From positions 248,001 through 312,000 of the forward strand of contig NZ_JACJOF010000016.1 of NCBI RefSeq assembly GCF_014695395.1: 64,000 bases of DNA, read 5' to 3'. Below the pieces are notes generated by a model, which did not search any database, had not been told where the DNA came from, and saw nothing but the letters and a program-made list of their open reading frames with translations. How positions within the stretch are numbered: position 1 is the first letter of the stretch; the number at the start of each line of letters is the position of its first letter. The DNA is from Nodosilinea sp. FACHB-131 (lineage in GTDB: Bacteria > Cyanobacteriota > Cyanobacteriia > Phormidesmidales > Phormidesmidaceae). Of the stretch, positions 16,543 to 25,164 are shown piece by piece. The translations under genes and the position numbers were made by a program.

Positions 16543-16878
16543 TTAAGCTATATAGACTTGATTGTCAGACAATCCGCTGCGGTAAATGGATATACCCTTT
16601 TCGTCGATGTGCTGCTTCAGAGCCTCGCGGGTGATGGTGCCGTAGGCTACGAAGTCAAAGAAATAGGGCAAGTAGGTGTCTTCTTCGATATCAAACTTGA
16701 GCCGGGCTGCCAGCGCTGAGTTAACCCCATTACCCTTGATCGCGATATCCACATCTAAGGCGGGTTTGTGAGTACCGATCGCGCGGGAGCCAAACAAAAT
16801 TGCCTCTTCCACCTGCGGGTAGGCAGCGATGAACTCGACAATTTCCTCAAGCTGCTGATCCGATAATCCGTAGCTCAT
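16543..16878 (-). CDS. stand-alone minimal nucleotidyltransferase (MNT domain)
   Basis: The protein is 111 aa from ATG 16878 (MSYGLSDQQL); an upstream TTG at 16923 would add a basic tail of poor quality. The NTase fold motif is ILFGSRAIGTHKPALDVDIA, giving G30-S31 and metal ligands D42 and D44, the GSx10DxD pattern of MNT antitoxins. The usual Ser before the first Asp is replaced by Leu. MNT proteins normally pair with a HEPN partner and AMPylate it. No HEPN gene is adjacent; the neighbours are coiled-coil genes and an outer-membrane protein gene. It may be an orphan antitoxin or act on another target. Confidence 0.85.
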   Translation of the reverse strand: MSYGLSDQQLEEIVEFIAAYPQVEEAILFGSRAIGTHKPALDVDIAIKGNGVNSALAARLKFDIEEDTYLPYFFDFVAYGTITREALKQHIDEKGISIYRSGLSDNQVYIA

Positions 16879-17115
16879 TACTTTGCGTTGCGATCGCCCT
16901 TCCCAACCAGCCCCCATCCTCACCTCAGATTTTTCCTAACAATCTTACTGACTGAAGAAATTCAGTGTGTCGAAATCTGAGCCATGCAGTAAGCTTATCG
17001 GCAGACTAAGGGTATCAGGGCCAAAATCGCCCTACAGCGATAGGTTCAGGTCGGCATCGGTAAGCCCGCACAGTCAGCCAACACAAAATCGTTTGAAGGG
17101 TTGAGGAGTAACTCC

Positions 17116-17658
17116 ATGAAAAGCTTAGGGCGTTGGATGGGGCGTACGGCAGGGGCTGCTCTGCTAGCAGTGGCGGCCACCGCGACGGGTGCGGCGATCG
17201 CCCCAGAGGCCGCCGAGGCCCAGGTAGCCTACGGTAGCTATGTCGGCATTGGGGCCGGTCTTGGCCTCACCAGCGATGCGGCCACCGGTCAGGGCGGCGG
17301 TGTGCAGGGCGTGATCTCAGGCCGCTATCGCCTGTTGCAGTATCCGGTTTCGCTGCGGGCTCAAGGCTTTATCTTTGGCGGCGATTTTGCGTTTGTGCCA
17401 ACCGTTTCCTACGATGTGCCGCTGAGCTGGAATACTGATGTCTATGTGGGAGCCGGGGCCTCGTTTGTCGGTGGCGGCGGCGACGACCCCTCGATCGTGG
17501 GTGACAAGACAGCGTTTGTCATTCAGCCGGGCATTGACCATCTGTTTCCCAACAGCAACTTAGTCGCCTTCGGCAACGCTATTTTTGCCTTCGACGCCTA
17601 CCGCCAAGGTAACAATATGGCCATCTCGGTGCAGGGTGGTGTCGGCATCCAGTTTTAG
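17116..17658 (+). CDS. outer-membrane beta-barrel protein
   Basis: The start is ATG 17116, with GAGGAG at 17102-17107 as ribosome binding site. The protein has 180 aa. A signal peptide runs to about residue 36: basic start KSLGRWMGR, hydrophobic core AALLAVAATATGAAIA and cleavage after AEA. The mature part alternates Gly/aromatic strands: YGSYVGIGAGLGL, GGGVQGVISGRYRL, NTDVYVGAGASFVG and a final strand NMAISVQGGVGIQF ending in Phe, as barrel proteins do. It probably forms a small eight-stranded barrel of the OmpW/OprF-N kind in the outer membrane. Substrate or role is not evident. A strong terminator follows at 17721-17757. Confidence 0.82.
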   Translation: MKSLGRWMGRTAGAALLAVAATATGAAIAPEAAEAQVAYGSYVGIGAGLGLTSDAATGQGGGVQGVISGRYRLLQYPVSLRAQGFIFGGDFAFVPTVSYDVPLSWNTDVYVGAGASFVGGGGDDPSIVGDKTAFVIQPGIDHLFPNSNLVAFGNAIFAFDAYRQGNNMAISVQGGVGIQF

Positions 17659-17720
17659 CGGTTTATCTAAGATTTGACTCTACTCTTTGAACTTGCCAAT
17701 GTCTTGGCTAACGATGTTGT

Positions 17721-17757
17721 CCTGAGCTATCAAACTGGGTAGCTCAGGGCATTTTTG
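17721..17757 (+). terminator. rho-independent terminator
   Basis: CCTGAGCTA (17721-17729) pairs perfectly with TAGCTCAGG (17740-17748). GC and a run of five T follow. It terminates the beta-barrel gene. Confidence 0.85.
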
Positions 17758-17845
17758 ATCAAAGTTGAGCTAATCAGGACAAGTGTATTAGAATTGGCGG
17801 AGTTGACGAGGCTAGAGTGCCGTCAAATCGGCAGTGAAGAGCTGT

Positions 17846-17876
17846 GTAGGTTGGGTGAAGCAAAGTGAAACCCAAC
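17846..17876. repeat. family B inverted repeat, half copy
   Basis: GTAGGTTGGGTGAAGCAAAG followed by TGAAACCCAAC. It matches the ends of the elements at 172-250 and 5043-5120 but lacks the middle. Confidence 0.65.
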
Positions 17877-17953
17877 TCCAGGGCATGTCGGGTGCTGCTG
17901 GCGCTTCACTCTAGGCCCCTGGGGTTCAACATAAAACGTACGAGGATTGCCTG

Positions 17954-19675
17954 ATGGGGATGAGTCAGCCGCTGGGGTCGGTCATCCAGGGTTCGCTAAG
18001 CCAGGGGCTAGAGGTGCGCCTGCACCCCGATATTTCGGTAGAAGACATGCGGGTGGGCAAGTTTCTGGTGGTGCAGGGGCAGCGATCGCAGTTTTTCTGT
18101 ATGCTCACCGACGTTACCCTAGGCACCGGTAGCCAGCGCATTCTGGCCCACCCGCCGGAGCCGTCAAACCTGTTTTTGCAGGAGGTGCTGGCCGGGACGG
18201 GCACTTACGGCACGATCAACCTGACACCGATGCTGATGTTTACGCAGCAGGAGGGTGAAGGAGTAGGGAGTAAGGGGAAAGCAAAGAAAAAAGGGGCTGA
18301 CAGCAGCTACGGGTCGATGGAGGTGCAGAGTAGCGCTGACGTGGAACTGCTGCCGGTAAAGACGATTCCGGCCCACTTTAGTCAGGTGTATGACGCCAGC
18401 GATCGCGACTTTCGCATCATTTTTGGCTGGGAAGATGACCCCCATCGGCGCAACTTTGCGATCGGTCAACCCATCGATATGGAAGTGCCGGTCTGTCTGG
18501 ATCTCGATCGCTTTGTAGAGCGCAGCAACGGCATTTTTGGTAAGTCGGGCACGGGCAAATCGTTCCTCACCCGGCTGCTGCTGGCGGGCATCATCCAGCG
18601 TCAGGCGGCGGTCAACTTAATTTTCGACATGCACTCTGAGTATGGCTGGGAGGCGGTTAGCGAGGGCAAGCAGTTCAGCACCGTCAAAGGACTGAGGCAG
18701 CTCTTCCCCGGTCAGGTGCAGATGTTTACCCTCGACCCCGAGGCCACCCAGCGGCGGGGGGTGCGCGACGCCCAAGAGCTCTACATCAGCTTCGACCAGA
18801 TCGATGTGGAAGACCTGAACTTAGTGCGGGGCGAGCTGAATCTGTCGGAGGCCAGCCTAGAGAATGCGATCATTCTACGCAACGAGTTTGGTAAGGCCTG
18901 GATCAACCGTCTGCTCACCATGACCAACGAGGAGATCCAAGAATTCTGCGAGACCAAGATGGGCAGCAAGTCGTCGATCATGGCGCTGCAGCGCAAGCTG
19001 ACGAGGCTGGCCGACATCAAATATATGAAGGCGGCCAGCGGCACCAACTACATCACCCAGATTCTCGCCGCCATCGATGAGGGCCGGCATGTGGTGGTGG
19101 AGTTTGGCTCCCAGTCGAACATGCTGGCCTACATGCTGGCTACCAACGTGATTGCCCGGCGCATTCACGCTAGCTACGTCAAAAAAGCCGATCGCTTCTT
19201 ACAGACCAAGAATGTGGTCGATCGCCCCCGCCAGCTGATGATCACCATCGAAGAGGCCCACCGCTTTCTCGACCCAGCTACGGCCCGGCAGACCATTTTT
19301 GGCACCATCGCCCGGGAAATGCGCAAATATTTTGTCACCCTGCTGGTGGTCGATCAGCGGCCCTCGGGCATTGACAACGAGGTAATGTCGCAGATTGGCA
19401 CCCGTATCACCGCTCTGCTCAACGACGAGAAAGATATCGACGCCATCTTTACCGGCGTGTCGGGGGGGCAGAGCCTGCGATCGGTGCTGGCCAAGCTCGA
19501 CTCCAAGCAGCAGGCGCTGGTGCTGGGCCACGCGGTGCCCATGCCCGTGGTCGTGCGCACCCGCCCCTACGACAGTACTTTTTATACTCAAGTGGGAGCC
19601 ACCGCCTGGGAAGAGCTGCCCGACGAGGTGGTGTTTAAGGCTTCAGAAATGGCCCGCGCCGATCTGGGATTTTAA
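17954..19675 (+). CDS. HerA-like ATPase (DUF87 family)
   Basis: The protein has 573 aa. ATG 17954 has GAGG about eight bases upstream. The N-terminal 170 residues form a HAS-barrel-like beta domain (LHPDISVEDMRVGKFLVVQG). The RecA-like hexameric ATPase follows: Walker A GIFGKSGTGKSFLTRLLL (about 195-212), FDMHSEYGWEA, Walker B LMITIEEAHRF (about 428-438), and VVDQRPSGIDNEVMSQIGTR with the conserved Arg. HerA proteins are DNA-pumping translocases; in archaea they work with NurA nuclease, and bacterial forms occur in repair and defence. No nuclease gene is adjacent here, and this form is a common cyanobacterial housekeeping-type protein. A low-complexity Lys/Gly insert (about 95-120) interrupts the N-terminal part. 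Confidence 0.9.
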   Translation: MGMSQPLGSVIQGSLSQGLEVRLHPDISVEDMRVGKFLVVQGQRSQFFCMLTDVTLGTGSQRILAHPPEPSNLFLQEVLAGTGTYGTINLTPMLMFTQQEGEGVGSKGKAKKKGADSSYGSMEVQSSADVELLPVKTIPAHFSQVYDASDRDFRIIFGWEDDPHRRNFAIGQPIDMEVPVCLDLDRFVERSNGIFGKSGTGKSFLTRLLLAGIIQRQAAVNLIFDMHSEYGWEAVSEGKQFSTVKGLRQLFPGQVQMFTLDPEATQRRGVRDAQELYISFDQIDVEDLNLVRGELNLSEASLENAIILRNEFGKAWINRLLTMTNEEIQEFCETKMGSKSSIMALQRKLTRLADIKYMKAASGTNYITQILAAIDEGRHVVVEFGSQSNMLAYMLATNVIARRIHASYVKKADRFLQTKNVVDRPRQLMITIEEAHRFLDPATARQTIFGTIAREMRKYFVTLLVVDQRPSGIDNEVMSQIGTRITALLNDEKDIDAIFTGVSGGQSLRSVLAKLDSKQQALVLGHAVPMPVVVRTRPYDSTFYTQVGATAWEELPDEVVFKASEMARADLGF

Positions 19676-20143
19676 GCAAACTTTGGCGGCCAGGTAGGAG
19701 AGTGGCGCCGTTGTTGGCAAGCCTCTGGAAGCGCTCTAACTGTTGCAGCGAGACCACTTTGGGGCACACTAGCTAAGGGGTGATGCATGTAGAATCTGTC
19801 TCGGCACCGCCATATTATTACAAGAACCCAAATCCTTCCGGAGGGAAAATCTGCCTCTGGATAGAGATGAGATCTATGGCTGAGTAGAGCTTACCTGGCG
19901 TGATACCCTATGGCTAATCGTTGCTACTGATGTAGTACTGCCGCCACTTCAATCTTAAGTTTCTAAGTATTGTTGGGAGAATTGCTAAGGTAGTGGATAA
20001 CCCTGCACTGCGATTGGCTTTGGATGTATCAGCGTTTTGTGTTCCTGCGCATTTCTAGCTGCCATTGAGCTACGGCTCGGTTGGCTCATTATTAACCTGG
20101 GAAACAGGCATCTTCCCCTCTTTTGAGGCCAGGACAAGCACCT
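19676..20143 (+). other. intergenic region, no gene seen
   Basis: 468 bp upstream of the kinase gene. I see no ORF of merit, repeat, tRNA-like cloverleaf or clear stem-loop with T run. It may include a long leader or promoter for the kinase. Confidence 0.4.
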
Positions 20144-21223
20144 ATGGTCAATTCACCGGGCCAACCCCTCGACCGGGCGGCCAATTCTGAAATTCGCCAC
20201 TACTACCAGTCGCACCGGCTGTTTCGCGATCGCTACCGCGTGCTGAAAAAGCTGGGTCAGGGCGGCTTTGGCGTCACCTATCTAGCCCAAAACGCCACCC
20301 TGCCAGGGGAACCCTACTGCGTGATTAAGCAGCTCTGCCCCAAGGCGGGCAGTGAGCTATCCCTGGAGCGAGCCAAGGTGCGGTTTCGCCGTGAGGCTCG
20401 GGCTTTGGCCAACCTAGGCAGCCATTCGCAGATTCCGCAGCTGCTCGACTACTTCACCACCGGGGGCGAGTTTTACCTGGTGCAGGAGTATGTGCATGGC
20501 GAAACTCTGGCCCAGGAAGTGCGTCGCCAGGGGCGGCTGACCGAGGCTCAGGTCAAATATTTTCTGCGTGAAATTATTCCCGTGGTGCGGTTCATTCACC
20601 GCAATCGTATTATTCACCGCGACATCAAGCCTCCCAATATTATTCGCAGTGAGCGCGATCGCCGCCTGGTGTTGATTGACTTCGGGGCCGTGCGCGAGTT
20701 TCTCTCCGACGTGGATGAAGGCGCAATGCAGGCTCCGGCCACCCAGTTTGTCGGCACCCCTGGCTTTGCTCCGCCCGAGCAGCTGGCTCTACGCCCCTGC
20801 TACGCCAGCGACATCTACGCCCTGGGCATGACCTGTCTGTACCTGCTCACCGCCCGCACTCCCATTGAGTTTGACCAAGACCCCCACAGCGGCGTGATTC
20901 GCTGGCACCACACTGTCACCGTCAGCCCCCACCTGACCATGGTGCTCGATCGCATGCTGCTGCCCGACTCCCAGGACCGCTACACCACGGTTGATGAGCT
21001 GGAGCGCGCCCTGGAGCTAGAGCCCCACCTCGATGTGCTGGCTGGCTGCATGAATACGCGTCAGCAACCGCCCAACGAATTTGGCGATGAGTCTGCTGAT
21101 CTACCCAGCGATGCCTATTTGACACCCATTCAGCGGGAGGCCCTGGCAATTCGCAAGTGGCGCAAAAAGCGATCGCTGCCGCAAGGGCAGGGGCGTCCGG
21201 CAGGGCCAGTGTCGCTGCCCTAG
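20144..21223 (+). CDS. serine/threonine protein kinase (Hanks type)
   Basis: The protein is 359 aa from ATG 20144, with AGGA nine bases upstream; a TTG 21 bases earlier is less likely. Kinase motifs: Gly loop GQGGFG (39-44), catalytic Lys in VIKQLC (about 62), HRDIKPPN (about 157-164, with the cyanobacterial PPN in place of PEN), DFG in LIDFGAVREF, and PGFAPPEQ as the activation-segment end. The domain ends near residue 290, and about 65 polar residues follow with a basic stretch KWRKKRSL. No transmembrane helix is seen, so it is cytosolic, unlike PknB-type receptors. Substrates are unknown. It converges with the hydrolase gene at 21231, with seven bases between. Confidence 0.93.
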   Translation: MVNSPGQPLDRAANSEIRHYYQSHRLFRDRYRVLKKLGQGGFGVTYLAQNATLPGEPYCVIKQLCPKAGSELSLERAKVRFRREARALANLGSHSQIPQLLDYFTTGGEFYLVQEYVHGETLAQEVRRQGRLTEAQVKYFLREIIPVVRFIHRNRIIHRDIKPPNIIRSERDRRLVLIDFGAVREFLSDVDEGAMQAPATQFVGTPGFAPPEQLALRPCYASDIYALGMTCLYLLTARTPIEFDQDPHSGVIRWHHTVTVSPHLTMVLDRMLLPDSQDRYTTVDELERALELEPHLDVLAGCMNTRQQPPNEFGDESADLPSDAYLTPIQREALAIRKWRKKRSLPQGQGRPAGPVSLP

Positions 21224-21230
21224 GTCAGTT

Positions 21231-22172
21231 TTAGGACGGCTGCAAGGATGGGCTTGCTTCCCGCAGCCACTCCTGTATACGGGCGTTGAAATCGACGTCG
21301 GATTCGTCGTAGAGGCAGTGGCCACCGTCGGGCACTACCTCTAGGGAAAGCTGGGGGTTCAGGGCTGTTAACCCTGCGGCCAGGGCTACAGGGATGACGC
21401 GGTCTTGGTCGCCCCAAAGCAGCAGGGTGGGCACCGCCAGCGTGGCGACCATGTCTTTGACCGAGGGGCTAAAACTGGGATCGGTGCGCGATCGCACTAG
21501 ATAGCAGAGCGTTCGGGCGGCGCCGCGATCATTGGGGGGCAGCGCAAACAAATTCACCAAGTCATCGTCTACCCGTTCGGCCACCGTGTAGATGCCCGCC
21601 AGCGCTCGTCGCAAAATGCTGGGGCGGCGCACGAGGGCAAAGAGCGATCGCATCAGCAGCGGGTTGGCCACCCAACTCTCGACCCGCAGCGCCAAGGCCG
21701 CCACCCAGCCCGCCACTAGATCCTCACGGTTAGCCTCTAGCGGCAGGGTGATTAGCGCTAGCTGCTTTACCCAGTCGGGATGGTTGTGGGCGGCCGTCAG
21801 CGCCACCAGCGCCCCGAGGGAATGGCCCACCAGCGCCACTGGCTGACCAATTACCTGGTGAATAAAATCTGCTACCTGCGCCGCCCACAGCTCCGCGCCG
21901 TAGAGCGTTGCCGCCTTCTCAGAATCGCCAAAGCCCAGCAAGTCAATGGCATAGACCGGAGCTACCTGGCTCAGGGTGGGCAAGTTGTGCCGCCACTGGT
22001 TGAGGTTGGCCCCAAACCCATGAATCAGCAGCACTGGCGGCACCGCTGCATCCCTGGGCCCGGGGTGAAACCAATAGCGAATGCGCCAGCCCCGCCAGTG
22101 CCAAAAGCGCTGGTAGCCCGCCTCGCTGAGGCCAGAAGACAGGCTGCTGAGTAACGTCGGAGGTAGAGGCAC
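21231..22172 (-). CDS. alpha/beta-fold hydrolase
   Basis: The protein has 313 aa. The oxyanion region is LLIHGFGANLNQWRHNLPTL, the nucleophile elbow is LVGHSLGALVALTAAH with catalytic Ser, the acid is in LLWGDQDRVIPVA, and the His is in VVPDGGHCLYDESD. The cap (about 145-215) has an alanine/leucine-rich helix. There is no signal peptide. It belongs to the broad family with haloalkane dehalogenase, epoxide hydrolase and chlorophyll-pathway hydrolases. Cyanobacterial members with GFGANxNQWRHN are uncharacterised esterases. The substrate cannot be assigned. Confidence 0.88.
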   Translation of the reverse strand: MPLPPTLLSSLSSGLSEAGYQRFWHWRGWRIRYWFHPGPRDAAVPPVLLIHGFGANLNQWRHNLPTLSQVAPVYAIDLLGFGDSEKAATLYGAELWAAQVADFIHQVIGQPVALVGHSLGALVALTAAHNHPDWVKQLALITLPLEANREDLVAGWVAALALRVESWVANPLLMRSLFALVRRPSILRRALAGIYTVAERVDDDLVNLFALPPNDRGAARTLCYLVRSRTDPSFSPSVKDMVATLAVPTLLLWGDQDRVIPVALAAGLTALNPQLSLEVVPDGGHCLYDESDVDFNARIQEWLREASPSLQPS

Positions 22173-22190
22173 AGCACAAAGCCGAGTAGG

Positions 22191-22214
22191 GATGGTGGGC
22201 AGTGCCCACCCTAC
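22191..22214. repeat. interspersed palindrome, family A
   Basis: GGTGGGCAGTGCCCACC followed by CTAC, just upstream of the hydrolase gene in the gap before rpiA. Confidence 0.75.
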
Positions 22215-22335
22215 AATGTTAGCGCTCCTAACTATGCACCCCTTACCTCTTCACCCCCTTACTCTCTATGCAGCCGCCCCGCTTTAGGTCATGCTAGAGA
22301 CCGAAAATGCAGCAATGTGTAGAGGACCTAAAGCC

Positions 22336-23043
22336 ATGACCGAGATGGATCCTGTCAAATTGATGAAGCAGGAAGTGGGCCGCCAGGCAGCGGCACGGGT
22401 GCAGTCAAACACCGTAGTGGGCCTAGGTACTGGGTCGACCACCGCCTATGCTATTCAGTTCATTGGCGAACGGCTGGCGAGCGGTGAAATCAGCAACATC
22501 AAGGGCGTGCCCACCTCTTTTCAGGCATCGGTGCTGGCTAAGCAGTACGGCATTCCCCTCACCACGCTAGACGAAGGCGACGAGATTGCCCTGGCTATCG
22601 ATGGAGCCGACGAAGTTGACCCTCAAATGAACTTGGTGAAGGGGGGCGGTGCCGCCCACACCCGCGAGAAAATCGTTGATTCCCTCGCTAAAGAATTTAT
22701 CGTTGTCGTCGACAGTTCCAAACTCGTTGACAAGCTAGGCACTACCTTCGCTCTGCCCGTTGAAGTTATGCCCCTGGCCGTTACTCCTGTCACTAAAGCT
22801 CTAGAAGCCCTCGGCGGTAAGCCCGATCTGCGCATGGGCATCAAGAAGGACGGCCCGGTGATCACCGACCAGGGCAACATGATTTTAGACGTGAAATTTG
22901 ATGCGATCGACGACCCTGCTGGGTTAGAAAAAACCATCAACAACATCCCCGGCGTGCTCGACAACGGCCTGTTTGTGGGCGTGGCTACTGAAGTGCTGGT
23001 GGGCGAAGTCAAAGATGGACAGGCCAGCGTTCGCAAGCTGTAG
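22336..23043 (+). CDS. rpiA: ribose-5-phosphate isomerase A
   Basis: ATG 22336 gives 235 aa, the normal RpiA length, with AGAGGA at 22321-22326. The upstream in-frame ATG at 22291 would add 15 odd residues. It interconverts ribose 5-phosphate and ribulose 5-phosphate in the Calvin and pentose phosphate cycles. Motifs: [15 protein letters not shown] (phosphate binding), [28 protein letters not shown] with the catalytic Asp and Lys, REKIVDSLA, and [15 protein letters not shown] at the end. It is monocistronic with a strong terminator. Confidence 0.97.
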   Translation: MTEMDPVKLMKQEVGRQAAARVQSNTVVGLGTGSTTAYAIQFIGERLASGEISNIKGVPTSFQASVLAKQYGIPLTTLDEGDEIALAIDGADEVDPQMNLVKGGGAAHTREKIVDSLAKEFIVVVDSSKLVDKLGTTFALPVEVMPLAVTPVTKALEALGGKPDLRMGIKKDGPVITDQGNMILDVKFDAIDDPAGLEKTINNIPGVLDNGLFVGVATEVLVGEVKDGQASVRKL

Positions 23044-23065
23044 AGATTACAAATCTTAGTTTGAG

Positions 23066-23109
23066 AATAGCCGAGGGCTAAGCGGAGTCGTAGCCCTCGG
23101 CTATTTTTG
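23066..23109 (+). terminator. rho-independent terminator of rpiA
   Basis: AATAGCCGAGGGCTA (23066-23080) and TAGCCCTCGGCTATT (23091-23105) are perfectly complementary over 15 bp with a 10-base loop. A T run follows. Confidence 0.92.
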
Positions 23110-23248
23110 TGTTAAGAGGTGGCAGCGTCGACAGACACAACAGGCTTTGGGCGCGATGCCCGGTTTTAAGGAAATAGATGATTTTGTATGCCCAGCGTTT
23201 AGCCGTCATACACTGCTTATACCCAGCCCAGCCGGGTGGTAAGGTTCA

Positions 23249-25096
23249 GTGTTCTACAGCCAGCTAGCAATCAACGCTATGTTTTTTTTAGCAGATTGGC
23301 GTATTCAGGGGCGACGGCTTAGACACTGGCTGCTGGGCCTGGTGATGGTGCTGCTGGTGCTGGTGCCGCCCACCTTGGCAACTGGGGTCCCAGCCCCCAC
23401 TTTAGAACGTGCTGAGGTAAAGCGTGCAGAGGTAAAAAACGCTGGGGGCGAGAACGCTGGCCCAGTTCCCTCAGAGACGGTAGTGGGCAATGTGGTCGAT
23501 GGCTTTCCGGTGGTGCTGGATGGGGAGCCGCTTTTCTACGTTAGGCAGGGAATTGCGGGGGTCACCTCGGCGGAAGAGCGCGCCGCAATTATTACTCAGC
23601 GGCTAGGGGCGATCGCCGCTGACCCCAACCTGAACCCCAGCGAGATCCGTGCTGAGCCCAACGCTATCCAGAGCGTGGTGCTAGCGGGCGACACTGTGCT
23701 GTTCACCGTGCGCCAGGACGATGTGGCGGCTTACGGACTGTCCCATCCAGAACTGGCCGCCGATGCGGTCAAGCGGATTCAGCGAGGGGTGATTGACTAT
23801 CGCGATCGCCGCAGCATTCGACGTATTGCCACCAGTCTGTCGATGACGGTGCTCAGCACCATAGTGGTGTTTTTGGTGCTGCGGGGCATTTTGTTTGGCA
23901 GCTCTAAGCTGTTGACCTACATTCGCCAGCGGCGGGAAGCCGATACCCTAACCCTGCAAATTCAATCGGTGCGGGTGTTGGGGTCTGGGGCCACCAGCTA
24001 CCTGCTGGGCGGGCTGGTGCGGCTGCTGCGGCCGGTGCTGATCTTACTGACGCTGTACCTATATGTGCCCTTTGTGCTCAGCCAGTTTCCAGCGACGGCG
24101 GCCTTTGGCGACAGCCTGCTGCAAGACATTGCTGTTCGCCTCAACCTACTGGCCCAGGGTTTTGTGGCCTACCTGCCCAAACTGGCGATGATCGGCGTCA
24201 TTGCCCTGCTCACCTATTACGTGATTGAGTTTGCCCGGCAGGTGATTATCGAGTTGGGTCGACACGATGTTTACCCCTGGTTTTACCCCGAGTGGGTGCA
24301 GCCGACGAATCGACTGGCGATGCTGGTGATCGTGGCGATCGCCATGGTGATTGCCGGGCCGTACCTGCCAGGGTTTGGCTCCCCTGCGTTTCAGGGCATT
24401 TCGCTATTTTTGGGAGCGCTGCTGACCTTGGGGTCATCTTCGGCGGTGGCCAACGCTCTGTCGGGGATTATTTTGATCTACACCCGCGCCTTCCAAATCA
24501 AGGATTTTATTCGCATTGACGACATCGTGGGCGAGGTGCAAGATAAGTCGCTGTTTGTGACTCGGGTGCTCACCCCTAAGCAGGAGACGGTCACCATTCC
24601 CAATGCCTCGGTGCTCAACAGCAATGTAATCAACTACAGCGCCATCTGCCGCGAATCGCAGGGGTTTCTTGTGCTCTACACCACCATTACCCTGGGCTAC
24701 GACCTGCCCTGGCGCAAGGTGCATGAGGTGCTGATTGAGGCGGCGAGGGCCACGGCTGATATTGCGATCGCACCCGCGCCCTTTGTGCTGCAAACCGCCC
24801 TCAATGATTTTAACGTCAGCTATGAGCTAAATGCCTACACGGCCTCACCGACCAAAATGCCCGATATTTACTCCCAGCTGCACCAAAACATTCAGGACTA
24901 TTGCAATGCCGCCGACATCGAGATTTTGTCGCCCACCTTCTCGGCCCTGCGCGACGGCAACCGCTCCACCATTCCCGCTGATTATCTGCCTCCCGACTAC
25001 CAGGCTCCCTCGTTTGTGGTGCAGAGCACCAGCGGCGCTGAGCCGGTGGGCAATCCTACCTTTAGGGAGTCGAATCAGGAGAGCAACGGTGCCTGA
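23249..25096 (+). CDS. MscS-family mechanosensitive channel
   Basis: The frame gives 615 aa from GTG 23249 (AAGG four bases upstream); ATG 23279 is a possible later start. A signal-type helix LLGLVMVLLVLVPPTLA is followed by a periplasmic domain of about 140 residues. Membrane helices begin at about 195. The pore region reads SLFLGALLTLGSSSAVANAL, then SGIILIYTRAFQIKDFIRID, the conserved MscS TM3 and beta-domain entry. VTIPNASVLNSNVINYS follows, and a cytoplasmic domain ends about residue 560. MscS channels release solutes on hypo-osmotic shock; the extended N-terminal domain is typical of larger cyanobacterial and plant-like members. The next gene (MFS) lies 68 bp downstream. Confidence 0.93.
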   Translation: MFYSQLAINAMFFLADWRIQGRRLRHWLLGLVMVLLVLVPPTLATGVPAPTLERAEVKRAEVKNAGGENAGPVPSETVVGNVVDGFPVVLDGEPLFYVRQGIAGVTSAEERAAIITQRLGAIAADPNLNPSEIRAEPNAIQSVVLAGDTVLFTVRQDDVAAYGLSHPELAADAVKRIQRGVIDYRDRRSIRRIATSLSMTVLSTIVVFLVLRGILFGSSKLLTYIRQRREADTLTLQIQSVRVLGSGATSYLLGGLVRLLRPVLILLTLYLYVPFVLSQFPATAAFGDSLLQDIAVRLNLLAQGFVAYLPKLAMIGVIALLTYYVIEFARQVIIELGRHDVYPWFYPEWVQPTNRLAMLVIVAIAMVIAGPYLPGFGSPAFQGISLFLGALLTLGSSSAVANALSGIILIYTRAFQIKDFIRIDDIVGEVQDKSLFVTRVLTPKQETVTIPNASVLNSNVINYSAICRESQGFLVLYTTITLGYDLPWRKVHEVLIEAARATADIAIAPAPFVLQTALNDFNVSYELNAYTASPTKMPDIYSQLHQNIQDYCNAADIEILSPTFSALRDGNRSTIPADYLPPDYQAPSFVVQSTSGAEPVGNPTFRESNQESNGA

Positions 25097-25164
25097 AGCC
25101 TATGGATATATCTTTCTATTAAGGGAGCGATTAGGGAGGCAAATCATCGCCTGTTGTCACGGCC

